Below, piece by piece: positions 1 to 13,800 of a stretch of DNA of 64,000 nucleotides. This DNA comes from Malachius bipustulatus. Taxonomy: Eukaryota; Arthropoda; Insecta; Coleoptera; Melyridae. Each line of letters begins with the position of its first letter. Positions within the stretch are counted from its first letter, which is position 1. The notes beneath the pieces are model-generated. The model searched no databases, was not told the DNA's origin, and saw only the letters and a list, made by a program, of their open reading frames with translations. The position numbers and the translations under genes were made by a program. The stretch covers positions 39,066,210 to 39,130,209 of the forward strand of contig OU342633.1 in the NCBI GenBank assembly GCA_910589415.1, written 5' to 3'.

Positions 1-3000
1 AGAAACCAAACAAACCAAATAAGTTGTCAACTGTCAATCAGATTACAGTATCTGACAGTGACATTTCTACTTTCACAAATCGAAGGCGGACGTGTGATCC
101 AGTCCCATCGGAACTGAAAGCATTTCCTCTTTATCTGTCGACCAAGAAAGTTCATTTCTTGACCGTTCCCGTCGAAGCCTGTTATACAGGGTAAGTCGCC
201 ATTACGAATATTCTGAAAATAGGTTCTAATTCGATTATTACTTATTTTTAGCTTCGGGAATATTTTGGGGATATTATCTCAACTTTACCTTATACCTTTA
301 TCGTTACCTTTATCTTTGGTAAATACCTTACCTTCATCGGTATTTACTAATATCTGAACTAATTGCCTATTGTGAACAAAGAAGCCATCTTGGACTAGGA
401 AACAAAGGGAGCGTCGCTCATTTTCTTCTCCACTATTATCTAATTAATCCTTCCATCGTTTTCACTTATCCAAGGTGAAATAAATCAACGTTTTGGTGAT
501 CTTCAACAACAACAGAATATTTTCCCGGTGCTGGTGCTGTTTGGCTACTCAATCCCAGGAGTCTCGTCAGGGCGTCATCTCTGCACCTGCTGCTTTCTCT
601 GGAGACTTCAATGCCCGATTAAACACCACCCCTATCAAAGTCTAGGAGCTATTAATATCCTTTTACTGTCAAAATAAAGACAGTTTTACCTTGATCAGCT
701 TCATCCCGGAAACTGTAAGTTTCCTTTATTTTATTTCACCGAACGTGATGAGGAACGACTAGAAGATCAGTGCTATTTAGTGAATTAATTAATTACCACT
801 CATGAACTTTATCTTTCCCGATATAAATAATATCGGAAGTATTTTATTATTGTACCCGGCTGTACAAAGTAAAGGATCCTTTATTTTAAACAAACAAATT
901 GTTTAAACATACAAATATCAATTTAAAGCTTTTAAAGTAAGACAGGATAATTATTGATTTAATTAAACAGGAAATGTAAAGATAATTTGATCATTAAAAA
1001 TCTGTACATTATAACTTATTCTTTGGAAAACATAGTAACATCTCTATCACCCTAAATCTATTTTTTATTAGTTCTTCATAGAGTTTAGGTAGCCCAATAT
1101 AAATAAGAACTCAAGTAAAATGAGTTAATAAGTACTGAGGAACTAATTGGCATCCCTAACCTATCTTAGATACCTATATAAAGGGTGTAACTCTTTAAGA
1201 ATTAAAGCAGCGGAATAACTAGCACTCCGATAGTATTTGATTCGGCTTTCCAGTTATTCAACATCATTATCTCTAGAGAAATTTGTCATAAAATATTCTC
1301 TTGCAGCCTTACCGTTTTGCCGAAACAACATTTTGTCTTTCGCTTGCACTGCAAGCTCTCGCTACTGTTGCATTCGACATTCCCTGATTTTATAATCTTA
1401 CGCAGACGCTGCAATTGGCATTAATGAGAAAAAATTCAATTTTGCTGACGCTGCAGTGTCTTGAATGGAGAAAATGACGATATGATTCCATTTGATATTT
1501 GAATCGATGGAACGATTATTACGCAGACAACCCCTTTGCAACGAAAGAGAGAAAGAAAAAGGAAGAGAAAGTTTCAGCAGTTATTTTCTTCACAAGTGTA
1601 TGGAAGAACCAAAAATGAGTCATTATTATGCTACTTGCATATGTAATAGATAGCATCAATATGACGATGCACCTTTTCACCATCATGGAAGATTCTTTAC
1701 GGCTGGGACATTAATAATTGTCACCAGGAAGACTCCAAAAGTAAATCAGGTAAACTTTTATGAGAGTTTTAGAACAAATGTAGGTACTGGATCAGCTGAA
1801 GCAACGAAGTATAATGACTGGTATTGAAAAAATAAATGAAAACTAGCTATAAAAGCCTTGTGAAATATTTGCTGTAGTTTTCTCTTACCCATTTTCACTT
1901 AATCATGCAATGGGAATAAGAACTTTCATAACTTTTTTTTAATAATTATTTCCTTAGGTAGGTACTTACATGTAAGTTTGATTAATTCCAAAAAAGGTGT
2001 TTTCATTTTAGTGATTAAACTTCAATTTATTAATGCAATATGGCTTACAGGAAAACTATCTTACCATTTTTTTTTTTCTTAATAAATGGTTACACTCGTA
2101 ATGTGGTGATGATAAATAAAACATTAGATCATTATTATAAACAATCTGGTCAATATTATGAATGAATATTGCATGCTCATTGTTTATTTTCTTATATAAC
2201 AAACACAAATTACGCTATTACTCTATTACTTACTCTTGTAAAATATTGGCAAACGATTATGAAAACAAAGCTACTAGAAGGAAGCGACTAGAAAATTAAT
2301 TCCGCATGAGTCTTGGCAAGATGCTAGTGAAGATTTCCATTAGTTTTCTGGATGTTAAAATAAAATAATATAAATAAGATCGAACCAGGATATTTAACCC
2401 TGAGGATAAATTAGTATACAGGGAGTTTTCCAGGTTATTGTAATTTCGTATTTTTAGAGGTTCGAGAATAAGTTGTGGAAACAATAACACGAAGGAATCT
2501 GGAACAGTAGCGATCCAACAAAAGGCAAATGGAGAGCGTGAACAATAATTCGGGCAAATCAAATAAACATGCGATAGACCAAGTCCTACACTTGTGAGCT
2601 GGAGACTTTAAACAAATTTAATATTAGGTACGTACCGGTACCCAAATTATCGACGAACTCCGTATAATAACAGAAGAACAACAAGGAAGTCGACGATCAA
2701 TTTCAAAAATAAAGAAACTATAAAAAATGAGAATGGAAACGATTGAAAGAAGAGTAGAATTAATGGAGATGACAGAAGATCAAGGAAAGACACCAATTAA
2801 AAAGTTTTCAACTGAAAAACAAGAAGAAGACTTAGCAACGTCAGAAATTAAAATAAGAAGAAGAAAGGAAACGTTGGGAAGATATTAAAGCCTTTTTTTA
2901 ACAAACGAAGTCATGAAAACGATTCCTTGATTTCGTGAAATATTAAAAAGCAAAAAACCAGAAAGCATAGGAGAATTTCTGTGAATCTTTACAGCATAGT

Positions 3001-4459
3001 AGTGACAATAAAGTGTACACTTTTTCCGCCATAAGGTCTCTTCTAAAAAATATATATAATTTATGCCTTCATCATTTGCCACCACTGCATTGTAAAAAGT
3101 CACGATGAAAAGACGACCTCAAACAGGAGGTACCTAAATCAAGTCAAGAGAGAAGTCACCATGAAAATTGAGATAAAGTAACGAATCCGCGATGTTGAGA
3201 CATGTCAACAACGACGTATGGTCAAGTTTTGCCAAAGTATATTAAAAGTAATGGAGACCACCTCGACAAGCTTCCAAATTACCACCGACAGAGCTTAGAA
3301 TATGTACCAACATCAATTTAATACTGCTGCAGACACCAACGGTTTGACACCGGGTTAGAATCCATGATCTTAGTTCTGGCTTTTAGAGGAATAGCATACT
3401 ACTGATGCAGACTTCATGAGAATAAGACCAGTGGGTAACTTGTTACAGCTTTTGATATGCGATTGGGGGAAACAACTCTACAAGGTAGAATTTTATCAAC
3501 GGGTAGAAAAACTATGCAGACACTTCTTTTGAGAGAAACACCATCAATGATGATCTACTTGAAGCACTCAAAATCGATATTTCTGCACGAGGCACATATC
3601 AAATTCAAGATGTGATATTTGAAGAGTTTGGTCAACGAAAATAAGACACTTCTGCATTAGGGACTATAAGTCATGCTAGACGAGATGGATGCAATGATGC
3701 AGTAGATCCAGTTGTTTTATTAACTGTCTCTGGCTGATGTTTCCGCTTAGGCACTGACGTCAAAATTTTGAAAATACCCTCGTTATTTAGTTTGGTTCAC
3801 CAGGACTGAAGCGAAGAGCTCTAGTACAATTATTTAATAGTATCAGCTTTTTTTGCTATTTATTTATTAAGATTTATTTTTACTACCCTGTATATGCTTT
3901 CAAAGTAACATCAGTGTAAGTTTTGATTAGAAATTTACCGTCACTGATATCCATGAACGTAATGTATTTTATTTTATTAGTCATACTTTCTGCAATTGCA
4001 GTAATAATATCACGACTGTGCAACAGTTCTTATCTTAGGTAATTTGCGATTGGGTACAGCTTTATGTATCTTCTGAATGTTAGTTAAATTCTATTGTCAT
4101 GTCAGCGGTTTCACTATTAGAGTAATAAGAGTCATGCAGATTACAATTAGTGTTGCGTAACTGATCACAAACGTTGATGATGGTTATTTTATGTAGTACA
4201 TCGTCGTAAAGAGATGTAGGTGCGACATTCTACACCTGTGTCTTTTGTTGTCGGCGTCACTGTTGGACAAATAGTATGGGTAGCGTCGCTCCCGCTGACC
4301 TAGTTTCTTCTTGTTTGTCAGAGCTTTTATACCATTAAATCACATGGCACCAGCTGGCACCATGTGTAAGAGTAACAACTTGATCATTTATGCAATTCAA
4401 ATAAAACACAATTAAATCAGTTTTTAATTTTTAAGCATTTATTCAGCTCGGTGATATTA
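1..4459. other. AT-rich intergenic stretch, no gene recognised
   Basis: No open frame here shows a family signature, a convincing exon, or composition unlike the background. A short Lys/Glu-rich frame at 2727-2888 (+) could be the remains of a retroelement protein, but it is only 53 codons and I cannot place it. The stretch 3290-3760 is slightly less AT-rich and broken by stops in all frames. I see no tRNA, rRNA or clear terminal repeats. Confidence 0.5.
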
Positions 4460-4918
4460 TACAGGGTCCGGCAGAATGAGGTATCTATTTTAAATTAAGT
4501 TGTTTTTATTAATGGTTAAAGTTATTTCTCCCTCTTTAAACCTTCTCGCTACTCGTACTCTTAGCCCGAAAGTTTTGCATCAAGCGCTTCAATATTTTGA
4601 TTGGGATTGCATTAATTTCAGCCCGAATCTTATATTTATGTCTTAGTTGTTCCAAAGTTTGCGGTCGCTAAGAAAGCACTTTTGACTTTAAGTAGCTCCA
4701 TAAAAAAATCTTAAGCTGAGAGATCCGGTGACCGTGCGGCCAGTTGAGGTCTGCAAATTTAGAAATGATATGACCAGGATTTTTTCGCATTTGTAACGTT
4801 GAGCATTGTAACGCTTCATAATCTCAGCGAATCTGACATTTCTCGCAAATACTTGATTTAAATTTAAATATCATTATATTATAGAATTAATTAACTACTT
4901 CATTCTGCGGACCCTGTA
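4460..4918. mobile_element. Mariner-like element, internally deleted (TA-CAGGG termini)
   Basis: The left end reads tacagggtccggcagaatga and the right end is its imperfect inverse (cattctgcggaccctgta). TA at both edges fits the TA target duplication of the Tc1/mariner superfamily. The 459-bp body contains the decayed C-terminal part of a transposase on the minus strand (separate entry). This ties the CAGGG termini seen on many other elements in the window to a mariner-type origin. Confidence 0.75.
4536..4790 (-). pseudogene. Mariner-type transposase C-terminal remnant
   Basis: The minus-strand frame of 85 codons stays open from 4790 to a stop at 4536 except for one in-frame TAG. It contains ADLNWP, then FLWSYLKSKV, then RPQTLEQLRH and RAEINAIPIKIL. 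This order is characteristic of the end of DDE transposases of the mariner type, where an SPDLxPxDFFLWGYLKSKVY-like block is followed by a TLEELKxRI block. The segment that should carry the SPDL motif with its catalytic acid reads HRISQL, so the protein would be dead even without the stop. Family membership is by recalled motif, not by search. Confidence 0.7.
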
Positions 4919-5566
4919 TTTTCTCACACCGATTTTTTTACTTGTAACCGACCTTTATTCGTCAGTTTCTCTGGAAAAACTCGAGCAATTGGAATGAAAT
5001 TTTTAATAAATCACCAAAAATCGGTGCAGTAGTTTTTGCTTGATGTTGTGTTTCATTCATGATCCTGGCAGATGGCACAGTCTCTGAAGAGCTGAGTTCT
5101 TGATTGCAGTTGTGACATATGGATGCTTTATTGGCGTCATAAGTGTCCCTGATGTTTTTGTTTTGTTTTGTTATAACAATAAACTTTTTGCAGTTAGGCA
5201 AGATGCTGGAGCCCTTGATCATATAAAAAAAACCTTCTTGCGCATCAATCGCAGAAATAGTGTATTTTTATGCGATTCAATTATGAATATTTTCACCGCT
5301 TTTTAAATTGGATTTCTGAAATTTTCCATAGTCAGGTCATATTAGCGTAGTGGTTTACTGAGAAAATTTCATTTCATTTAGTTTGAAAACGTGCCTTAGA
5401 ATGGATTTTTAAATTTAACAAAATAAAAAAAAATTGGCAAATTTAAAAAAAAATTCCTTTCCCTGTGTCCGCCACTGACTAACTTTACTTAAAAAATACT
5501 ATTCTTTACACTACCTTTAATAAATTCGCAAAAAGTGAAAGGGGAATTTTGAAAACCGAAAATTTG
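4919..5566. other. Intergenic sequence, diverged repeat unit
   Basis: No gene is recognised. From about 5280 to 5480 the sequence is a diverged relative of the array that follows: it shares the order of a gaaatttt-c-tagtcagg-like block, a tagtgg-ttactg block, and the phrase cgccactgac. Confidence 0.4.
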
Positions 5567-6961
5567 AAATTTTAGAGGAATAAACATCATGTGAAAGAAT
5601 TCGAATATCTCCGCCATTTTTCTTATTTGCTTCTTGAAATTTTTCAGAGTTAGGGGTTATTCGTATAGTTGTCTACTGGGAAAACTTCAGCTCAATTCCT
5701 TCAAAAAAGGCTCATAAACGGTTATAGAAATTTATCCATTTTTACCCTTTTCCTACCCACGCCACTGGCTTATTAATGAATAATATGCAAATTTTACTGC
5801 ATTAGGTAACTCAAATTTAAAAATTTTTTTCCAATCGTGTTAATTTGGTTTAAATTTTTTGGTTTTTCTAACTTGCTTATAGGTAGGTAGGTAGGTATAG
5901 GGGTTCCAAATCTGTCAATTTTTTCTAAAATTGAAATGGCCGCCATTTTGAAACGGTTCGATTTTACTCAAATACAGTACCAGACGACTTCTTGCGGCTA
6001 TCTTACTCATAAAAAAATTTCGGCCCCCTAGATTGAAAACTGCGACCAGAAACCGTGCCTCATAGACGGTTTTTATTTTTAACTTGGAGGGACACCCTGT
6101 AGAAACAACACAGCTTTAGGAATTTTTTTTTACGAAAATCAAACGTCATCCCTAAGTTTCACAAGGGTAAAAAATTTCGTTCACTAATCCTTAAATATGA
6201 AGCTACAGCAGCGGTTTTAAAATTTTAGAGAAATAAACATCATACGAAAAAAATATTAATATCTCCGCCATTTTTCTTATTTACTTCTTGAAACTTCTAA
6301 GGATTAAAGGATATTAGTGTACTTGCCTACTGTGAAAATTTCAGTTCAATTTCTTTAAAAATGAACTCATAAACGGTTATAGAAATTTAGACATTTTTAC
6401 CCTTTTCCTACCCACGCCACTGGCTGATTAATATAAATAATGCCAATTTTATTGCTTTAATTCAAATTTCAAATAGTTTTCTTCCAATCTTGTTAATTTT
6501 GTTTTAAAGTTTTATTGCCATCTTGCTCATACAGGGACTCAAAAAATAGCCAATTTTCCAAAAATTCAAATGGCTGCCATTTCGAAACGGCTTGACCGAT
6601 TTTGCTCAAGTGCAATACCAGACCACTCCCTGAGGATATCTTACTCCCACAAAAATTTCAGCCTCCTAGATTGAGAACTGCGACCTAAAATGATACCACA
6701 AGAACCGGATTTCTGGAATTTTGAAGGGACACCCTGTAGAAGTAACTCGACTTTTGGAAATTTTTTCAACGAAAATCTAACATTATTCCAAAGTTTCACA
6801 AGAGTAACAAATTTCTTTCACTAATCTTGAAAGATGAAGCTACTAGAACGTTTTTAAAATTTTAGAGAAATTAACATCATGTAAAATAAATTCGAATATC
6901 TCCGCCATTTCTTTTATTTGATCCTTGAAATTTTTGAAGATTAAGGAGTATTAGTATAGTG
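5567..6961. repeat. Diverged tandem array, unit about 640 bp
   Basis: Three unit starts carrying aaattttagagraatwaaca occur at 5567, 6220 and 6857, giving periods of about 653 and 637. Each is followed by tctccgccattt, then the text around cctacccacgccactggct (units 1 and 2) and a block mentioning gacaccctgtagaa. The third unit breaks off near 6961. Another relative lies at about 27280-27450. The units differ by many substitutions and indels, so the array is old. I see no coding potential. Confidence 0.7.
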
Positions 6962-7833
6962 TGAAATCAATGAATAAATGAAAAGTATAAACAATGAAAA
7001 TAAATATCAAAAAACTAATTACAAGGCTATAAATAAATAAAATGCATAAAATTAACCTCTATTTCGGGGGTGGACATAAGTGACGAAATTTTTATTAGCT
7101 TTCAAAATCGGGATAGTATTTTTGCCGAACCTGTGGAAAAAAAAATTATTGTTGTATTTTTATAAGCACAATCACTTTTCTATCAGTTTTTTACGTTTAA
7201 TCGAAGTGATGAATATTTAATTCTTTGGAGAATCGATAGGTAAAACGTTGATTTATTGAAATTTCGACCTCTTGACACTCCCCTATTGTGTGTAAATGTA
7301 TTCTTTATGTAAAAAAATGTTTCTACGTTTCTTTGTGAAATCGCTTAGACTGAATTAAGTATTATTGGTACTATTTTCTAAATATTCGATCAATATTTTC
7401 TGTTCTAAATTTCCATAAGAGTGAATCAAATATTTACAGTAGGAAGAATTAAATTTAATGACTGAGAAATATTATGTCACAAAATAGACTGGAAAATAAA
7501 ATTCCAGTTAATAGATTAAATTAATGAATCATGACAAATAACAGCAATCCACGGTGGTAAAAAACATGATTTCGTACTAGGCACTTTCTCCTTTTGCGAA
7601 ATAATTAACATTAACATACTCATAAAATATTTCTATTATTATAGTACTTAGGTACTTAGGTATAGTCTTCAAATAACAAAATAATTATAAGGAAATTACA
7701 CTAAAGCTAACTGTTATCGTATTTTGTACACACCTTCAAAAATATCTTATATAAAATTTTATATCTTTAATACAAGTATATTTTAAAGCCTTAAAACTGA
7801 TGCATAACTTAATAATTAAAAATTATTCAGATA
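6962..7833. other. AT-rich intergenic sequence downstream of Lsd-1
   Basis: Nothing recognisable. The minus-strand gene ends just to the right; TTTATT at 7834-7839 (AATAAA on the minus strand) is a possible poly(A) signal about 25 bases past its stop codon. Confidence 0.4.
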
Positions 7834-7863
7834 TTTATTATTTTGGTCGTGAGAGGTACTACT

Positions 7864-10800
7864 CTAAGAACTAGTATCCACGCCATTAGAAGTAGGCTTG
7901 GCAGTGCTATTCGTTTGTTTCGAGTTTTTAACTGTGGCACGGGGCTGGAGTTTGAATTTCGGCACTTCCAGAGCTGATTTTGGCTGCTCATTAGACTGTA
8001 ACTGTTGAGCAACGCTCTCCTGAAAACAATAACATAATTTAATATTTATATAAAAAAATACATACTCTCGAAAGCAATTTTAAATTTAAGATTATGCTTG
8101 TAGCAAATAATGATGACTGCATCCAAGAAAAGTATTTAATGATGCATGTCGTCACAATGGATAGAAATTATACGGCCAATTAATATTATAACATGTATGA
8201 ATTTTAATGCTAATAGAATCATATAACTCCAATAATTAAGCTAAAAATATTTCATAAAAGTACTTACCAAAACGTCACTGATGTAATCGTTTAATTGCCG
8301 TAAAACGTTGGTAACTAGTTTAGCTTGAAATTTGGCCACTCCAACGAAGGCTCTTTGTACCCCTTCCAAATGGACAGTCTGATGGAATTATGAAAAGAAA
8401 AATTATATTGTATGCTCATTAATTATGTACATGTTACGTTATATTAATGAACAAATTAAAAAGAAGTTTTGATTCTATTAGCAAGACTAAATTCAGTCAC
8501 TCCCGTTGTTACAAAGCTTTCTACTTATGGAGGGAGACGATCCTGGAATGCATCGAGGCATCATTATAATGTCAAAATAATTTTGCAAGTTATGAATATT
8601 TACTAAAAACTGACTTGATTGTTCTCTTACTTCAAGAAGGCGTCTGCATATCTAAATAAAAAATACCATTAAATACTTTTTAAATATTTTTTTCCAATTT
8701 CTGATCGAGATTTGGTATTTATTTATTAACGTGTACTAAAATATATTGTTCAAAAAACCTCAAAAAAATAGCTCGGCTCTTTTGAGCCGAGGGGTTGTCA
8801 TCAAGACACGAAATGGTGTCATTTAGTACAAGCAACTTATTCAGCTTCTATTGCTGAAAAATTGTTAGAATTGGATATCTATACAATGTAATGTTAAAGT
8901 CTTCTGAAGCGTAAAATATTATTATGACGTCATCAGTTTTTGGTGAATGTCGTCATCATTATTTTTTTTAAGGAAATAACCCCCTACTTGAGATCCATCG
9001 TTGCAAAGATCCTTTTGAGGAGAATATTTTCTTTAACTTAATTTTTTCATTTTTTTTTAATGAAGTTATGATGTACGTATACCATTTCGAAAAGTCTTCC
9101 TATATTAGTAAACTCAAAATGGTTACGATGTATTTTTTAAATTTACATTAGATTTTTTTGAATTCTTGTGGTGTATAAGGTAAAACAGTGTTATCCTAAA
9201 TAAGGACGAAAATTTTTTAAAGGTGATTCCTTGCTCATTCTACGAAAAAAAATTTCCAAAAACGTGGCTTCGCAAAGGTTCCGTTTTTGAGATAAGGTAC
9301 CAAAAAGATTATTTTTCAAATTTTTTGAAGATATCGGGAACCGTTTGAGATACAGATCTCAGCTTTTGTACACGTCATATCACTGATATTAGCGACCTTT
9401 TTAATACCAATTAATTTTTTTCACCATCTGCCATTGGCGGGGATTTACAAATAAGCGAAGTTTTTTAGCCTTAATTTTTCGGCACATGTTTTAAAACATA
9501 GTGCTTTTTCTCGGAAAAAAGGTTCATGTTGGCAAATTACGACCACGAGTACCTGTCTTGTGTAGAAAATAGGTATTGGTATGGTTTAAAATGCATTTTG
9601 AAAATTCAATTTGCCCACTGTCGTGGATATTAGAGCAAAAATCCTCAATCAACAATAAAATCTCCGCCACTGGCATATGAAAAAATTTTGATAGCATTAA
9701 AAAAGTAGGTAATATCATTGGTAAGATATGTAGAAAAGTTGAGCTCTCTACATCAAACGGTCCCTCTGAGATATCATCAAAATACTGTAAGAAAAGTTTT
9801 TCTGTGACGTTAACAGGAAATTTTTTCCTTTTAATGAGTAAAAGAACCATTCCTTAAAATTTTTCGCACTTATTTAGGATAACCCTGCATAAATAATGAG
9901 ACTTAAGAAAAATGTTTCCCTAAGAAAGATTTTAGAAATGAGATGCCTACAACAGCATGACCTTAATTAAAACAAAAATATTTCTTTGTCCGTTATTTTA
10001 TAATGTCACTGTATAGGTTACCCAATAGTAGATCGTAACAATATTATTTACAAAATAGTAAGATGAAGGCAATATAATTTCTTTTCAAAATGTTCAAGAT
10101 TTAGTTTCAAAATTTTGATTACCGACACTAGACTCAAGGAAGAAAAAACTTTACCTATTTTTTTTTAATTAAAAGACCGCTCCAGCTTCCCTGTCAGCGA
10201 CAAGGATAGTGGTATTGTTATCTTATCACCAATTATTGTTTGAGGAAATTTTAGCCCAACCTGTTAAAGCTGTGGTTAAGGTTTTACCTGAAAAAAACAG
10301 GCTGAAAGCGAGTATTTTTGTCATTTTCCGTAATTCTCGGACACTGCGACCAGACATTTATGAGAAAAAAACTATTTTTGAGATCCCTATGAAAATTCTA
10401 CCAAGCTGGCACACATTAACTAGTAATGTCACATTTTTGATTTAACAGTTTCAGAGAATAATATGAAGGAATTGGTGTCTTTTCAGTATTGTCTACGATA
10501 TCTCGGAAAATAAAATATAAGAAAACTTTTGGGAAAAATATTTTTGAGAGCTCTAAGAGCAGCCCTACGTGTCCATTTGTATCTTCAAAATCCAAAAAAT
10601 TAAAAAAAGAAAAAGTTTTTTTCACGATAGCTCTCTGGTAAACCTGACGCGCATCATCATAACGAAAATTGTATGAAGTAAATGGCATTACCAAAAAAGC
10701 AATTTCAGAGAAACGGCAACCAGAAATTTATATTGCGGAACAAATTCTCCGCTTGCCGCTGCTCTAAAAATAATTTTAAGTAATGTCGGTTACTGCCCAC

Positions 10801-13800
10801 AACTTCCTTGCTAATGTATAGTAATTTTTTTTGTCATTTTTGATTCACCAATTTTTGAGATAAGTGAGCGTGGGTGTTTTTTTTACTTTTTCATCGATTT
10901 CTCGAAGACTAAGCTCAAATAGCGAAAAAATATTTTTGAGAGCCTTGACCAAAGTGCTTTCGATGATACCCTGATATTATAAATTTTTTTTAGGGTGTCT
11001 ACCCTAAAAATTTTCGCCCTCAAGATTTACCGAAAGTTAATTTTTCAGTCCTGATGACAGGAGCAACAGATGCGGCTTAGGAAACTTTTTTGTATTTGTG
11101 TTATTAAATCTCGTCTTGATGCTTTCATCCAGTTTTGAGGAATTCAATATCCAATGAGATACTTACTAACATAATAGCCCTTTATGTATCGAACGAAAAA
11201 CGCCTCCTTAAAGTAAAAGAACTGCTAAACTATCAAATGCTTACCTTTACAAGGGAATCTGCAGTGGTTGCAGTATAATGAGTCAAATTGAGTAGAGAAT
11301 TGGTGATCTTGCGTGGTACTGTGCTAAGAACTTTGCTTGCAAAGTTAATGAAGTGGACCACACGTCTCGTTGTTTCCCTAGTCAAAAGTACCATTAACTG
11401 TTCGAGATTTTCTGGTCTGGCCTGATTTTCTGGTTCATCCTGGCTTAGACTCGCCCAGAGTTCGCGACCTTGACGGAGAGCTTCTTTTGGATCGGTGGCA
11501 ACCTAATAGGTGATAGGGAATGGTAAATTCTACATTTTTCAAAATGTATTAAGCCTTTCTTACCAATTCTGCAACATAGAGTAGAACGTGAATAGCTTCA
11601 GCACTTTGTTCCTTCAATGCCTTTGCCTCTATCAATGTTCTTTTGGTGAGTCTTCTTTGCAGTTTTCTGGAAAACCTGTCGACGTGGTGGAAGGTATGAT
11701 ACGCTTTTCCTGCTGGATCATCTACATTATTGGAGCTGTCGGCGTCTACAAGGGAAACGACGAGAACGTTATCATTAATTTTTATTACTTTACGGTTGAG
11801 TTATTGAAGAAAACATCATGACTTAAACAAATCTATTGTTGTAGATAATAAGTATAAACCGGCGAGCGAGTTTAAATGAAGACTATGACTGTTGCGAAAT
11901 TGTACGTTAAGTAAAACGGCACTTTTTCATTACCTTCAGTGTTATTGTCATCGTACACTTCAGCCGGAAAATATTTATCCACATATTTATCAGCAACGTC
12001 TAAGGCTCCATCAAGTGTATCGGCAGCGAAAGCGGTGTACTTGCTTGTCAGAACTGTGTTACCAAAGACCTTGACTGAATCTGCTCGCTTTAAAACGGGT
12101 CTTGCCAAATTTGTTGTCACTTCCGTCACATATTGTTTGGTGTTCCAGTAAATCTGTAAATATTACTTTTGAATAAATAATTATTAAATGGTATAAAATT
12201 CTAGCCTACCATTTCTGGTGGTAAATTGATAGATGGCACTCTTTCTTCAACAATATCCAAACTTTTGCAAATTATTTTATCCACTGTTGTTATTGGGCCT
12301 TGGAATAGTACAGCAGCAGGTAAAGCTGTATCCAGCACAGAATGAATTGATATTTCTGCTTGCTCTAATGTCCAGTTGAATAAAGTATTGGATGTCTATT
12401 AAATAAAATATTATATTAGTATACGGTCAGAGAACGAAAAAATATATTTAAAAATACAAAAAAAAAAATCATGACCAATGGCTGCTGCTGGGTTTAATTT
12501 TTCTTTCCCTTAACTGGTGAAACACGCATTAGAAAATTCACATCAATAAGCGAAAGGGTTTATATGTGAACACTCTATCCTTTTCAATAATCGGAGACTG
12601 GGGGGAGGGGTAAAAATTAATGATATTAATTTCTTATTACCCTCTTGGTTTTTCTGGCTCACAATCCTTCACAATGGTTATTCATACAAATAAAAAACGA
12701 TGGATCTGTTTAAATGTAAGATTTAAATAAACGTTAAATGTGGTCAGGAATGAGGATGCCACTCAGGCTTGCAGAGTCTACGCGGAACGATATAGGGCCG
12801 AGGCAGAGATCAAAAAATGGAACGATGAGATGCTTTGCGAGGTACAAATCTAAACGGTTTTATCATTAACCGTCGACAATCTCACGCTTAGCTTTAAGAC
12901 AGTTAAAAGGCTTGAATGCTGTCTGTAGATAGAATAATAGACGATGAACTACGCCCTTACCATCATGTTCAACCTGTTCAAGGCCCCACCTGAGATAAAC
13001 CCCAATTTCACCCCGAGATGTTGGTTACCGATACTTTAGTAAGTAATTTCTGAAATACTTATGTTTATAGACAAGAGACGAATGTTCTATTGTGTATCTA
13101 CCAACACGCACCACAGTTTTGATCACATAATCCCGTGAGTAAATCAAATAAAAAGTCCAGTGGTTTTTTGTTTCATAATCATTTTGGCATGCATTTCGGC
13201 TGCCTGGGGTGTATCCTATGGCGCAAGCTGAACCCACGGTGGTCTTTATTTGATTTCACATATGTTTATGTCCACGAAAATCCCCACGCTATACCATGAA
13301 CCAATTTCCAGTGTCACTTCCACTAAATGTTTGCGCCGGAATCGTCAAGGATCGTTTGATTATCCAAATTTTTTGCCAACCCCTCTAGATAGAAAATATA
13401 ACGTATTTGAATTTCCTGCGCCAAGATTTGGAGATTCTCTTGATGGCTATTCATTTGGCATTATTGCGAAGGATCTTTTTCCTCTAGAATAAAGATTCCT
13501 CACTTTTTTGCACCATGCGAGAACAGTTTGGGATAATGAATTTGGAGAACTTGCGTGACCGCATCGTCGCGAGTGCATATTTGATCCCCGAAAACAATTT
13601 TCGTAGAACACAGGGGTATGTGGAAGCTGGGTGTGTGGAAGTTGGAAGTCGGAGGTAGTAGTTTTGAAGTGATTGGGCTTTCGATTAAATATTTATTCTG
13701 TTTTCCAAATTCTTTCCCCGACTCTTTCTTCATCCAATCAACCCATGTGCGATGTATCGATAATTTTGCCCGCATTTATCTACTTGGGTCACTACCTGAT

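Noticed and set aside
8772..8791. Hairpin plus T-run as a transcription terminator
   Set aside because: That logic applies to bacteria; this is an intron of an insect RNA polymerase II gene.
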